A stretch of 31,023 bases of DNA from positions 1-31,023 of the forward strand of contig CAKSPF010000016.1 of NCBI GenBank assembly GCA_934481345.1, read 5' to 3'. The notes under the pieces were generated by a model. It was not told the DNA's origin. It ran no database searches and was given only the letters and a program-made list of their open reading frames with translations. Origin of the DNA: an uncultured Clostridia bacterium (lineage in GTDB: Bacteria; Bacillota; Clostridia; UMGS1810). This document shows, piece after piece, positions 6,275-15,135 of this stretch. Within the stretch, counting starts at the first letter, position 1; the number at the start of each line of letters is the position of its first letter. The position numbers and the translations under genes were made by a program.

Positions 6275-7981
6275 ATGAAAAAGCTAACGTTCGGTAAACC
6301 GGAGGAATTTGTTCCCTCCAAGTATTGCAAAGGCTTTAATGCCGAAGAAAGCGGCATAACCTATGATGTTTCCAAAATCACCGGTAAAAAGACAAAACGC
6401 GGTTACCTTCTGGAATTTCCGCTTAGCGCCAAAGAGCAGATATACGGATTCGGTTTGCAGATGAAAGGATTTAACCATAAGGGGCGCAAGCTTACGCTTC
6501 GCGTAAATGCCGACCCGGTTGCAAATACCGGCGACTCACATGCGCCTGTTCCGTTTTTTGTGTCTACGGACTGCTACGGAATGTATTTTGATACCGCAAG
6601 AAACATTCAGGTGCACTGCGGATACAAGAAAAAATATCCCGGCAAGAAAGCGCCCATGCGCTGTGAGCTGATAGACAACGAAAACGATCTTTATGCAAAA
6701 GCGGTTGCCGAGGAGCCGTCCGTAATGACAGTTGAAATTCCTGCGGCAAGCGGTATAGACGTTTATATATTTGACGGTGAGTCAATTCTCGATGTCGTGT
6801 CGCAGTACAATATGCTGTCCGGCGGAGGATGCAGCGTTCCTGACTGGGGACTGGGTATTCTGTACCGCGCATATCTGAAATCTGACGGCGAAAAAATCAA
6901 AAAAACCGCCGATTATTTCAGAGAGAATAATATCCCGTGCGACATAATCGGTCTTGAGCCGGGCTGGCTTTCGGCGGCATATTCATGCAGCTTTGAATGG
7001 AACAGGGAGCTTTTCCCGAATCCGAAGGAGGTAATTGATTACCTGCACAAAAACAACTTTCACGTTAATTTGTGGGAGCATGCATATGTGCATCCGGCAT
7101 CGCCCATGTACGGCGAGCTTTACCCGTACAGCGGAGATTATGAGGTATGGAACGGCATTGTTCCCGACTTTGCAACACCGGAGGCGCGAAAAATATTTGC
7201 GGACTATCACAGGCAGTTTGTAGAGCTCGGTGCAGACGGATTCAAGCTTGACGAATGTGATAACAGCGATTTTACAAACAGCTGGTGCTTCCCCGATTGC
7301 GCCGAATTTCCGTCGGGAATGGACGGCGAGCAGTATCATTCAATGTTCGGCGTGCTGTATATGCAGACGATACTTGAAGCTCTCGGCGGTACTCCGACGC
7401 TCTCCGAGGTGCGGAGCGCAGGCGCACTGTGCGCGTCATATCCGTTTGTGCTGTACAGCGATTTATATGAACACAAGGACTTCATACGCGGTGTGGTTAA
7501 TTCCGGTTTTTCCGGTATTCTGTGGACTCCGGAGGTGCGTAAAGTACAGTCCAAAAAGGAATTTGTGCGAAGATTGCAGACGACCGTTTTCTCGGTGCAG
7601 TGCCTGATAAACGCATGGCACTGTGAGGAGTATCCGTGGAAGGATTACGACTGCGAGGACGAAATAAGAGAGCTGCTTAATATAAGAAAAACTCTTGTTC
7701 CGATGCTCAGCCGTGCGTTCAGAGAATACCGTGAAACGGGCAAACCGCCGATACGCGCTCTTGTTGCGGACTATACGGATGACAGTGAAACATACGAAAT
7801 AGATGATGAATATATTTTCTGCGATAATCTGATTGTCGCTCCGCTGTCGTATGATACGGACGAAAGAGAGATATATCTGCCAAAGGGCAAATGGCGCGAT
7901 TACTGGACCAAAGAACCGGTTGAATGCGGACGGTTTACCGTTGTGACGGAAGGTATTCCGGTATACGAAAAAGCCGATTGA
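6275..7981 (+). CDS. GH31-family-like alpha-glycosidase, cytoplasmic
   Basis: A 568-residue protein without a signal peptide and with the GH31 layout: N-terminal beta-sandwich, TIM barrel from about residue 185, and C-terminal beta domains ending in APLSYDTDEREIYLPKGKWRDYW. The barrel's catalytic strand reads GADGFKLDECD, placing the nucleophile at D326; a second conserved-looking aspartate, D396 in LYSDLYEHKDF, is the likely acid/base. The match to classic GH31 signatures (WxDMNE, WSGD) is loose, so this is a divergent subgroup. Known activities include alpha-glucosidase, alpha-xylosidase and alpha-galactosidase. Beside GH74-like enzymes an alpha-xylosidase role is attractive but unproven. 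The frame is open upstream to 6179, but AAAGGAGA at 6260-6267 selects the ATG at 6275, after the previous gene's stop. Confidence 0.82.
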   Translation: MKKLTFGKPEEFVPSKYCKGFNAEESGITYDVSKITGKKTKRGYLLEFPLSAKEQIYGFGLQMKGFNHKGRKLTLRVNADPVANTGDSHAPVPFFVSTDCYGMYFDTARNIQVHCGYKKKYPGKKAPMRCELIDNENDLYAKAVAEEPSVMTVEIPAASGIDVYIFDGESILDVVSQYNMLSGGGCSVPDWGLGILYRAYLKSDGEKIKKTADYFRENNIPCDIIGLEPGWLSAAYSCSFEWNRELFPNPKEVIDYLHKNNFHVNLWEHAYVHPASPMYGELYPYSGDYEVWNGIVPDFATPEARKIFADYHRQFVELGADGFKLDECDNSDFTNSWCFPDCAEFPSGMDGEQYHSMFGVLYMQTILEALGGTPTLSEVRSAGALCASYPFVLYSDLYEHKDFIRGVVNSGFSGILWTPEVRKVQSKKEFVRRLQTTVFSVQCLINAWHCEEYPWKDYDCEDEIRELLNIRKTLVPMLSRAFREYRETGKPPIRALVADYTDDSETYEIDDEYIFCDNLIVAPLSYDTDEREIYLPKGKWRDYWTKEPVECGRFTVVTEGIPVYEKAD

Positions 7982-8038
7982 TGAATTTGATTTTTTAATA
8001 TAGATTTTGGCTTTATAACAATAGAAAGGGGATTTCAT

Positions 8039-9808
8039 ATGCAGAAAAAAGGATTGATTAAAATCACCTCGGCATATTTGTCGGCAGCAATGCTTTTGTG
8101 CCCGACAGCTTCGTTTGCAAACACGATTAACGAATACGGGGTGGGACAGGATAATCTGCTTACGGTCAGCGGCAGCCTGGAGGCTAAGAGCAAAGGGGTG
8201 TATGTAAACCTTTATCTTACAAAGGACTCCGATACCGTGTATGTAAAGCAGGGGGAAACCGATGAAGACGGCGAGTATACGATAACCGTGGATATGGGGT
8301 CGTTTTCAAACGGCGGTGTATATACCGTAAAAACCGTTGCTCAGATTGAACAGGCAGACAGCAGGGAGTTTGAATTTTATTCAAAAAACGAGCTGGAGCA
8401 GGAGGTATATACAGACCTTTACAATAACAGAAACAGCGTTTCGTATATTGAAGAGGCGCTCGGCGGCAGGCATAAAAACAGAATAACATTTGTAAACAAA
8501 CGTTTCGGACCGCTGACAGACGGCGGATATGCAGCCGATACGGCATCATTCCTTTCGTCGGAGCTTAATAAGCTTGACACATATTCTGAGGGCGGCGTTG
8601 TGAGCGCGCTTGACTTTACGGCAGCGGTAAAAAGCATTGAGCATGCGCAAAGCGCGTCTGACGCGGCTGAATTTTTCGTTGCAGCCGACACGGCGCAGAC
8701 TGCGGAAAAGCAAAAAGCGCTAAAGCTTGACGGCAATAAAACACTGGCGCTTTTTGAAAAAAATGCCGACGCAGACGCAAGAAACGGAAGTACAAAAGCA
8801 TCTCTTACCGCAGAACAGCTAAAGACCAAAACGGAAAGATACTGCCTGTTTACGCAGAATGCGGCCGCTTTCGGTCAAAGCTATTCAAGCAGAGAGGACT
8901 TTGTAAACAAAATCGAAGAAGCGCTCATACTTACCGATATTAAGAGATGCCGCGGCAACAGCTCCGTTTTGAAGATGATTACCGATTACAGCGAGCAAAC
9001 CGGCAAAATAAGCCTTGCTAAGTTTAACAATTCATCAAATGACAAGGACGCTGTAATAAAAGATATTGCTTCAAAATCGGAAAAAAACGAGATAAACACT
9101 CTCGATAAGCTTCAGGCGCTTCTTGATACAAACAAGACTTCGGACAACTCAACCGGAGGCGGCAGCAAAAAAGGAAGTACGGGCAGTACCGGAGGCGGCG
9201 GTGGAATAGTTCTTGTGCCTTCAACGGGCTACAATGACGCAGAGCTTCAGAAGCCCGAAGTTACGAAATTCGCCGATATGGCGGATTACGGCTGGGCAAA
9301 GGAAAGCGTGGACGCGCTCGCGGAGCTCGGAATGTTAAGCGGTGTTTCAAACGAGGCCTTTGAACCCGGCTCAAACGTAACCCGCGCACAGTTTGCAAAG
9401 ATGATGTGCAAGGTATTCGGAATTACTACAAGTACGGACGCTGCCTCATTTGCGGATGTAGCGGCAGAGTCATGGTATTCGGGTTATGTCGGCGGACTGT
9501 ATAAAGCAGGCTATATAAAGGGTATCGACGAGCTTAATTTCGGCTCTGAAAGATATATCACAAGGCAGGACGCAATTACCGTTATTTACAGAATTATGGC
9601 AGACAGAGGACTTGCACCGGAGAATACCTCAGAGCCGCCGTATGATGACGCTGATGAAATAAGCGATTATGCAAAGCAGGCGGTATCGGCAGTTTCTTCA
9701 ATGCAGATTATACAGGGCGACGGCGGCAGGATAAAGCCGCAGGCAAATATGTCCCGTGCCGAAGCTGCGGTTATTATGTATCGGATATACAAGGAGGTTA
9801 AACAGTGA
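8039..9808 (+). CDS. S-layer homology (SLH) domain surface protein, C-terminal SLH triplet
   Basis: A 589-residue exported protein. A signal peptide (1-27, ending SFA) is followed by a beta-rich Ig-like domain (about 30-125), an alpha-helical, alanine-rich middle (about 125-370), a Gly/Ser/Thr linker (GGGSKKGSTGSTGGGGG) and three SLH repeats from about residue 408 to the end. SLH hallmarks such as NVTRAQFAKMM, YITRQDAITVIYRIM and NMSRAEAAVIMYRIY are plain. SLH triplets bind pyruvylated secondary wall polymer, so the protein is held at the cell surface. The start at 8039 has AAAGGGG upstream. The gene overlaps the next one by GTGA. Next to transporter and hydrolase genes, it may display or bind substrate at the wall; no catalytic motif is seen. 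Confidence 0.9.
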   Translation: MQKKGLIKITSAYLSAAMLLCPTASFANTINEYGVGQDNLLTVSGSLEAKSKGVYVNLYLTKDSDTVYVKQGETDEDGEYTITVDMGSFSNGGVYTVKTVAQIEQADSREFEFYSKNELEQEVYTDLYNNRNSVSYIEEALGGRHKNRITFVNKRFGPLTDGGYAADTASFLSSELNKLDTYSEGGVVSALDFTAAVKSIEHAQSASDAAEFFVAADTAQTAEKQKALKLDGNKTLALFEKNADADARNGSTKASLTAEQLKTKTERYCLFTQNAAAFGQSYSSREDFVNKIEEALILTDIKRCRGNSSVLKMITDYSEQTGKISLAKFNNSSNDKDAVIKDIASKSEKNEINTLDKLQALLDTNKTSDNSTGGGSKKGSTGSTGGGGGIVLVPSTGYNDAELQKPEVTKFADMADYGWAKESVDALAELGMLSGVSNEAFEPGSNVTRAQFAKMMCKVFGITTSTDAASFADVAAESWYSGYVGGLYKAGYIKGIDELNFGSERYITRQDAITVIYRIMADRGLAPENTSEPPYDDADEISDYAKQAVSAVSSMQIIQGDGGRIKPQANMSRAEAAVIMYRIYKEVKQ

Positions 9809-12609
9809 GATTTTTTGGCTTGAAAACTACGGCTTTTTGCCTGATATTCGCTTTGACGCTTTCTATGGCGGCGTTTGCGGATGTATCGGCACAAAACACC
9901 GCCGATACTTCTTATGACGAAGCGTTGGAGGTACTGACAGGTCTTAATCTGGTAAAAACAGAGGCTGCACAGCCGTACGGCAGCATAACGCGTGCCGAAT
10001 TTGCAGAGCTTCTGACAAAGGTTCTCGGCTGGGAAACTCTCAGCGCCGGGGAAACAGAAGTTAAAACCAAATTTCTGGGATATACAAACAATCCCGAATT
10101 TGACGAAAACGGCGACTGGGTGTGGAAAGACGGCTCGGACGGCTCTGACGAAACAACGGGTTATGAACATGCTACTCCTTTTAAGGACGTGCTGACTACA
10201 AATCAGTATTGGAATTCAATCAGGCTGGTTGCTTCGTTCGGACTTATGTCGGGTGACGAAAACGGATATTTCAGACCGAATGATGAGATAACGTTTGCCG
10301 AAGCGCAGAAGGTGCTTGTATATGCCTGCGGTTCGGGCGAAAAAACCGGCGGCAGCTTTCCGACAGGCGTTATACGCGAGGCGGCAAGGCTCGGCATAAC
10401 CGACGGCTTTACGGATAAATCCGCAAATGAGTCAATCACTTACCGCGACGCAATTGTGCTTGTGTATAATTCGCTTGACGCAAACGTGTATGAGGCTACA
10501 AGCTACAAGGACAAAGGCGTTGAGTACAAAAAGAGCAAGGACGAAACACTTCTTTCATATTATACGGGAATTTACAGGCTCGAAGGGGTTGTAACCAAAA
10601 ACAGGTTTACGTCGCTTTCCGACACGTCGGGAACAGACGGCAACTCCATATGCGTAGACGGTATAACCTTAAGAACTGCGGACGCAAGCTTTGATTACCT
10701 ATTGGGATATAACGTTGACGCGTATTATAAAGACGAAAAGCTTTCGCAGGGCTTGACTGCCGTATATGTGCGCGACAGCGGACGAGGAAATGAAATCACG
10801 GTTGATTCGGAAGAAATCATTGACTTCTCCGCCAACAGGCTTACATACCAAAAAGACGGCGAGAGCAAGAAATCAAGATATATCGGCGCCGATACAAATA
10901 TTATCTATAACGGAAAGGCGCTTACGGATTATACGGGATATACGGATAAAATACTTGTTCCGAAGCAGGGAAGCATAAAATTCGTAGACGCTGATTCAAA
11001 CGGCGATTATGAAACCGTTTTTGTAAACAGTATCGAAACGGTGGTTGTAAGCGCGATAGATTATGACAAAAAGATAATCTACAACAAAATGCAGGAGCCG
11101 AAATCGGTGGAAATAGGCAACAGCGACGTTTTCATAACGGATACCGACGGCATGAAATATGAGCTTTCGGATATTACGATAGGCAGCGTGCTTGACGTAG
11201 AACGCACACTTAAAACACAGGGGGATATGCTTGTAAACATAAAGCGTGCGTTCTCGGCGGCAACGGGCGTGGTGACGTCACATTCACCGTCCAAAAAGGA
11301 AATAACCGTCGGCGGCAAGACGTATGAGTATTCAAAGAACTTTGATGTATCGCTCATAGAGCTCGGACCCACGATTACTTTCTATATCAATACAACGGGC
11401 AAGATAATCTGGGCAAACAAGGGCAGCGAACTTAACTTTGCTTATCTTGCGGATATTTCGACAGACAATTTCGGCAAAGGCGGAAAAGTATGGCTGTACG
11501 ATTTGTCATCGGAGGAATTTACCGAGTACGCTCTTTCCGATACGGTAAAGGTAAATAAGGTAAACACAAATAAGGCAAAGGTCATTGACTGCAGCGCAAT
11601 ATATGATGCGTCGGCAGACAGAGTAAAGGCACAGCTTATAAAGTACAGGCTTAATGATTCGGGCAATGTATGCGAGATTCTTACCGCAAATGTTGATGAA
11701 GATGAATTTGTGGAGCAGGATCTGGGCGAAAACAAAGGCAAAAACCTGCTGTACAGAAATGCGGCAAAGGTGCTTACGCTTAAAACACCGGTTGTATACA
11801 TAAATGCTTCGAGCATATATTCGTCTGTTCCCAAGACGGACTGTAAAAACAAAGATTTGTATTATGAAATCAGCATGACGGACAACAACTACTACACGGT
11901 TGACAGAGCATACAAAAACAGCTCAAAATCGGCGGTTGCGTCAGTTGTCCTTACCGAGAGCGACGTTGTCCTCTCAAATGAATTAAAGAAAAAAATGTCT
12001 GATGACAGCGTGCCGCTTTCTATGGTAATGGAAATAAAATATTCAAGGACGGAAGACGGCGAAGACTGCGTTGAGCTCTCCGGAATGAACGGCGAAAACG
12101 GATATTTCTCACTGAAATCTGCCGATGCGGATATTTGCGAAATCGCTTCGGATTTAAAACCCGGTGATTTAATCCGCTATGAAGTCCGCAAAAAGGACAA
12201 CACCGTTTCAAGGCTTATCAAGGTATTTGATGCCGACGGCAAGAAGTGGACAAAGGCTCAGAATCCGTTTGCAAGCAATGTAAACGCTTTCAATACAAGG
12301 CTGCATGCGGTTCACGGCGAGATAGTACGTTCGTTTGACGACGGCGCATATATAACGGTAGCTCCTTATGTGTATTCTTCGGACAGCAGCGGCAATGTCG
12401 TAAAATCCGAAATTACAGCGGACGAAACGCTGTATTACACCTACCCGGCGACAAGCTTTAAAATTTATAAATTCGATCCGGACAGCGAGGAAGTTACGAT
12501 TGCCGACGCTCTGACGGAGCTGATTTCCGCAGAGGAAGCCGGCGTGGGAACGGAAGTTGTGGTCTATACAAATAACTCAAATCCGAGAAGTATATTTGTA
12601 TTTAAATAA
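9805..12609 (+). CDS. Large SLH-domain surface protein, N-terminal SLH triplet with unknown beta-rich body
   Basis: A 934-residue exported protein with a GTG start overlapping the previous TGA; AAGGAGG lies at 9791-9797. A signal peptide (1-26, ending AFA) precedes three SLH-type repeats: about 36-75 (SITRAEFAELLTKVLGW), 125-176 (YWNSIRLVASFGLMSG, EITFAEAQKVLVY) and 186-223 (ESITYRDAIVLVYNSL). An acidic, Gly-rich insert (80-122) separates the first two. The remaining 700 residues are predicted by eye to be almost all beta strands, full of Thr, Val, Asp and Tyr, with no recognised catalytic motif. It could be a surface glycan-binding or scaffold protein for this locus. GTGA coupling to the other SLH gene suggests the two are made in a fixed ratio and may work together. 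The function is not known. Confidence 0.88.
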   Translation: MRFFGLKTTAFCLIFALTLSMAAFADVSAQNTADTSYDEALEVLTGLNLVKTEAAQPYGSITRAEFAELLTKVLGWETLSAGETEVKTKFLGYTNNPEFDENGDWVWKDGSDGSDETTGYEHATPFKDVLTTNQYWNSIRLVASFGLMSGDENGYFRPNDEITFAEAQKVLVYACGSGEKTGGSFPTGVIREAARLGITDGFTDKSANESITYRDAIVLVYNSLDANVYEATSYKDKGVEYKKSKDETLLSYYTGIYRLEGVVTKNRFTSLSDTSGTDGNSICVDGITLRTADASFDYLLGYNVDAYYKDEKLSQGLTAVYVRDSGRGNEITVDSEEIIDFSANRLTYQKDGESKKSRYIGADTNIIYNGKALTDYTGYTDKILVPKQGSIKFVDADSNGDYETVFVNSIETVVVSAIDYDKKIIYNKMQEPKSVEIGNSDVFITDTDGMKYELSDITIGSVLDVERTLKTQGDMLVNIKRAFSAATGVVTSHSPSKKEITVGGKTYEYSKNFDVSLIELGPTITFYINTTGKIIWANKGSELNFAYLADISTDNFGKGGKVWLYDLSSEEFTEYALSDTVKVNKVNTNKAKVIDCSAIYDASADRVKAQLIKYRLNDSGNVCEILTANVDEDEFVEQDLGENKGKNLLYRNAAKVLTLKTPVVYINASSIYSSVPKTDCKNKDLYYEISMTDNNYYTVDRAYKNSSKSAVASVVLTESDVVLSNELKKKMSDDSVPLSMVMEIKYSRTEDGEDCVELSGMNGENGYFSLKSADADICEIASDLKPGDLIRYEVRKKDNTVSRLIKVFDADGKKWTKAQNPFASNVNAFNTRLHAVHGEIVRSFDDGAYITVAPYVYSSDSSGNVVKSEITADETLYYTYPATSFKIYKFDPDSEEVTIADALTELISAEEAGVGTEVVVYTNNSNPRSIFVFK

Positions 12610-12638
12610 AAATTTACGGGAAAGTGAGGAAAAGAAAA

Positions 12639-14108
12639 ATGTTTAAAATGAAAAGTATGCTGAAAAGAATAACGGCAGGTGCGCTTGCTGCCGCAACGGT
12701 TCTGGGCTTTGCGGGCTGCGGAAAGAAAGAGGCCGCAAAATATACCGATGACGAAAGCCAGCCGTATGAAATCGTATGGTACTACATCGGAAATTCGGGA
12801 AACAAGGATTTGCCGGAGGTTGAAAAAGAGGTTAATAAATACTTAAAGAAAAAAATCAACGCTACGGTAAAAATGAATGTGTTTGACTACGGTACATATC
12901 AGACCAAAATCAGCAACATTACCTCGTCCGGCGAAAAATACGACCTTCGCTGGATAAACAGAGCTTCATATCAGACAGAAGCCTACAAGGGAGCGTTTAT
13001 CGACATAAACGAGCTGTTTTCAAAATATGCGCCCAAGACGAGAGAGCTTCTCGGAGAGGATTTCTTAAAGGGCTGTATGGTGGACGGCAAGCTCTACGCT
13101 GTGCCTGCAAATAAGGATAAGGCGCATTACCGCTCGCTGTTTTACCGCAAGGACATTGCGGACAAATACGGTCTTGACCTTTCGGACGTAAGAACCTGGG
13201 AGGAAATGTATCCGTTCTATGATGTAATCAAGGAAAAAGAACAGGGCATGTATTGCTACGGTATAGGCGGCGGCACAAGTCCGTGGGACGTGCTCTCCGG
13301 ATACGAGGATGTAACGGGCAACAACTTCATAGGCTTTTTGCCCGGCTCAGACAAGCTGCAGGTGCTTTATGAGTCAAAGGAATTTGAAAAATACTGCAAA
13401 ATGGCTCACGACATGTATTTAAAAGGCTATGTGCACAAGGACGTTGCCGTAGAGGACAATACCTCAAGGCTCAAATCACAGGGCAAGATATTCTGCTTTG
13501 CAGGACAGAGCAAGCCCGGCAAGCTGGAAGAACTGAATGCACAGGGCGACTTTAAATACGGCGAAATAAAGCTTACCGACTCCGAAACAACCGAGATAGA
13601 CGCACTCGGCTCAATGATGTCTATTCCGGTAACATGCAAAAATCCGGTCCGCGTAATGAAGTTTATAGAACTTTTGAACACCGATAAATATTTAAACAAC
13701 CTCATAAACTTCGGTATCGAGGGCAAGCACTACGAAAAGGTAAGCGAAAACAGAATAACCATAAAACAGGAATCCGGATATAAGAACATAGGCAATCAGT
13801 GGGTATACGGCAATATATTTGAAAACTATGTATATGACGGCGAAGATGACGATAAATTCAAAATCTTAAAGGAATTTAACGAGAGCGCAAAGGTTTCCGA
13901 CAAAATGGGCTTTCTGCCGAACATGGAGCCTGTAAAAATCCAGGCTTCCTCGTGCCTCAATGTTTGCAACGAATATATAAAATCACTTACTTACGGCGCG
14001 GTAGACGTAGACGAAACACTTCCTAAATTCATCAAAAAGCTGAAGTCGGCAGGCGTGGAAGAAGTTCTCGCCGAGCTTCAGAAGCAGTATGACGGCTGGA
14101 AAAAATAA
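12639..14108 (+). CDS. ABC transporter sugar-binding lipoprotein (LplA-type, CUT1)
   Basis: A 489-residue lipoprotein. The signal ends in a lipobox LGFAGC with the lipidated cysteine at residue 27. The body is a family-1 extracellular solute-binding protein, with EIVWYYIG opening the first lobe and GKLYAVPANKDK in the hinge region. The last 130 residues match the C-terminal domain (DUF3502 type) typical of LplA-like proteins. It captures an oligosaccharide outside the membrane and delivers it to the two permeases encoded just downstream. A GTG at 12624 also opens the frame, but GTGAGGA there is better read as the ribosome binding site for the ATG at 12639. A stem-loop after the stop separates it from the permease genes, a common arrangement that keeps binding protein in excess. 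Confidence 0.93.
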   Translation: MFKMKSMLKRITAGALAAATVLGFAGCGKKEAAKYTDDESQPYEIVWYYIGNSGNKDLPEVEKEVNKYLKKKINATVKMNVFDYGTYQTKISNITSSGEKYDLRWINRASYQTEAYKGAFIDINELFSKYAPKTRELLGEDFLKGCMVDGKLYAVPANKDKAHYRSLFYRKDIADKYGLDLSDVRTWEEMYPFYDVIKEKEQGMYCYGIGGGTSPWDVLSGYEDVTGNNFIGFLPGSDKLQVLYESKEFEKYCKMAHDMYLKGYVHKDVAVEDNTSRLKSQGKIFCFAGQSKPGKLEELNAQGDFKYGEIKLTDSETTEIDALGSMMSIPVTCKNPVRVMKFIELLNTDKYLNNLINFGIEGKHYEKVSENRITIKQESGYKNIGNQWVYGNIFENYVYDGEDDDKFKILKEFNESAKVSDKMGFLPNMEPVKIQASSCLNVCNEYIKSLTYGAVDVDETLPKFIKKLKSAGVEEVLAELQKQYDGWKK

Positions 14109-14118
14109 TGCATCGCAG

Positions 14119-14162
14119 CAGGCAGGGGAAATCGGGCGCACGGTCCGGCTCTTCTCTGCCTG
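14119..14162 (+). promoter_or_regulatory. Inverted repeat between binding-protein and permease genes
   Basis: CAGGCAG (14119-14125) pairs with CTGCCTG (14156-14162). The stem extends inward by about four more pairs including two G-U pairs, around a GC-rich loop. There is no T-tract, so it is unlikely to be a full terminator. In other sugar ABC operons a stem-loop here protects the upstream message and lowers permease expression; that role is inferred. Confidence 0.5.
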
Positions 14163-14181
14163 AGGAAAGGAAGAAAATTTA

Positions 14182-15117
14182 ATGTCACTTAATAAAAAAG
14201 AAAAAAGCAAATCAAAGCTTGGCGGCAACTGGGTTGACAAAACTGCCATGTATTTAATGCTTCTTCCGGGTGTGCTCCTGTTGGTATTGTTTCAATACCT
14301 GCCGAAGTTCGGAATCATACTTGCGTTTAAAAAATACAGATATGACTTGGGCATTCTCGGCTCCGAGTGGTGCGGCATGGAAAATTTCAAATACTTTTTT
14401 AAAACTCCCGACGCATGGCTCATCACGCGAAACACGGTTTGCTATAACCTTGTGTTTATCATATTGGGACTTGTGCTTGCGGTATCGCTTGCCATAGCTT
14501 TCAATGAGCTTGCTTCCAAATATGCCACTAAGGTCTATCAGACAATTGTGCTTATGCCTCACTTTTTATCATACGTTGTGGTGGCGTGTCTTGTGTTTTC
14601 ATTTTTAAGCGGTGAAAACGGAATTATAAACAAGTCGCTGCTGCCGGCGCTCGGCAAGGAACCTATAAACTGGTACGGCGAGTCGAAATACTGGCCGTAC
14701 ATACTGGTGTTTGTCAAAATGTGGAAAACAATAGGCTACAACAGTATAGTTTACCTTGCCGCAATTGCCGGTATCAACAAGGAATACTACGAGGCTGCGG
14801 AGGTGGACGGCGCCAACAAATGGCAGCAGATAATCCATATCACGCTTCCCGGCATACGCACTATGATGTCTATTATGACAATCATGGCATTCGGCGGAAT
14901 TATCAATTCGGATTTCGGACTTTTCTATCAGGTACCGATGAACTCCGGACTCTTAAATTCCACCACGGCAGTTCTCGGCACATATATATATAACTCCATG
15001 TCGGACGTAGGCTTCTCCACGGCGGCAGGATTGTATGTATCGGTTGTGGGATTTATCATGATTCTGGCTACCAACTGGATTGCCAAAAAGATAGATTCCG
15101 AGAGCAGTCTGTTCTGA
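14182..15117 (+). CDS. ABC transporter permease, CUT1 sugar type (LplB-like)
   Basis: A 311-residue inner-membrane permease with about six hydrophobic segments, the first near residues 19-42 (TAMYLMLLPGVLLLVLFQYL). The EAA loop, which docks the ATPase, is EYYEAAEVDGANKWQ (E204 onward) followed by HITLPGI. The QYLPKFGIILAFKKY and GMENFKYFF segments near the N-terminus are typical of LplB/YteP-type carbohydrate permeases. It forms the channel with the next gene's product and receives oligosaccharide from the lipoprotein encoded upstream. GGAAAGGAAG precedes the ATG. No ATP-binding subunit is encoded in the window, so a shared MsmX-type ATPase from elsewhere probably powers it. Confidence 0.94.
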   Translation: MSLNKKEKSKSKLGGNWVDKTAMYLMLLPGVLLLVLFQYLPKFGIILAFKKYRYDLGILGSEWCGMENFKYFFKTPDAWLITRNTVCYNLVFIILGLVLAVSLAIAFNELASKYATKVYQTIVLMPHFLSYVVVACLVFSFLSGENGIINKSLLPALGKEPINWYGESKYWPYILVFVKMWKTIGYNSIVYLAAIAGINKEYYEAAEVDGANKWQQIIHITLPGIRTMMSIMTIMAFGGIINSDFGLFYQVPMNSGLLNSTTAVLGTYIYNSMSDVGFSTAAGLYVSVVGFIMILATNWIAKKIDSESSLF

Positions 15118-15135
15118 TGAAAGGAGATAATGAAC

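Noticed and set aside
7987..8019. TTGATT and TATAAC boxes before the first SLH gene
   Set aside because: The spacer is 21 bases, too long for a normal sigma-A promoter.
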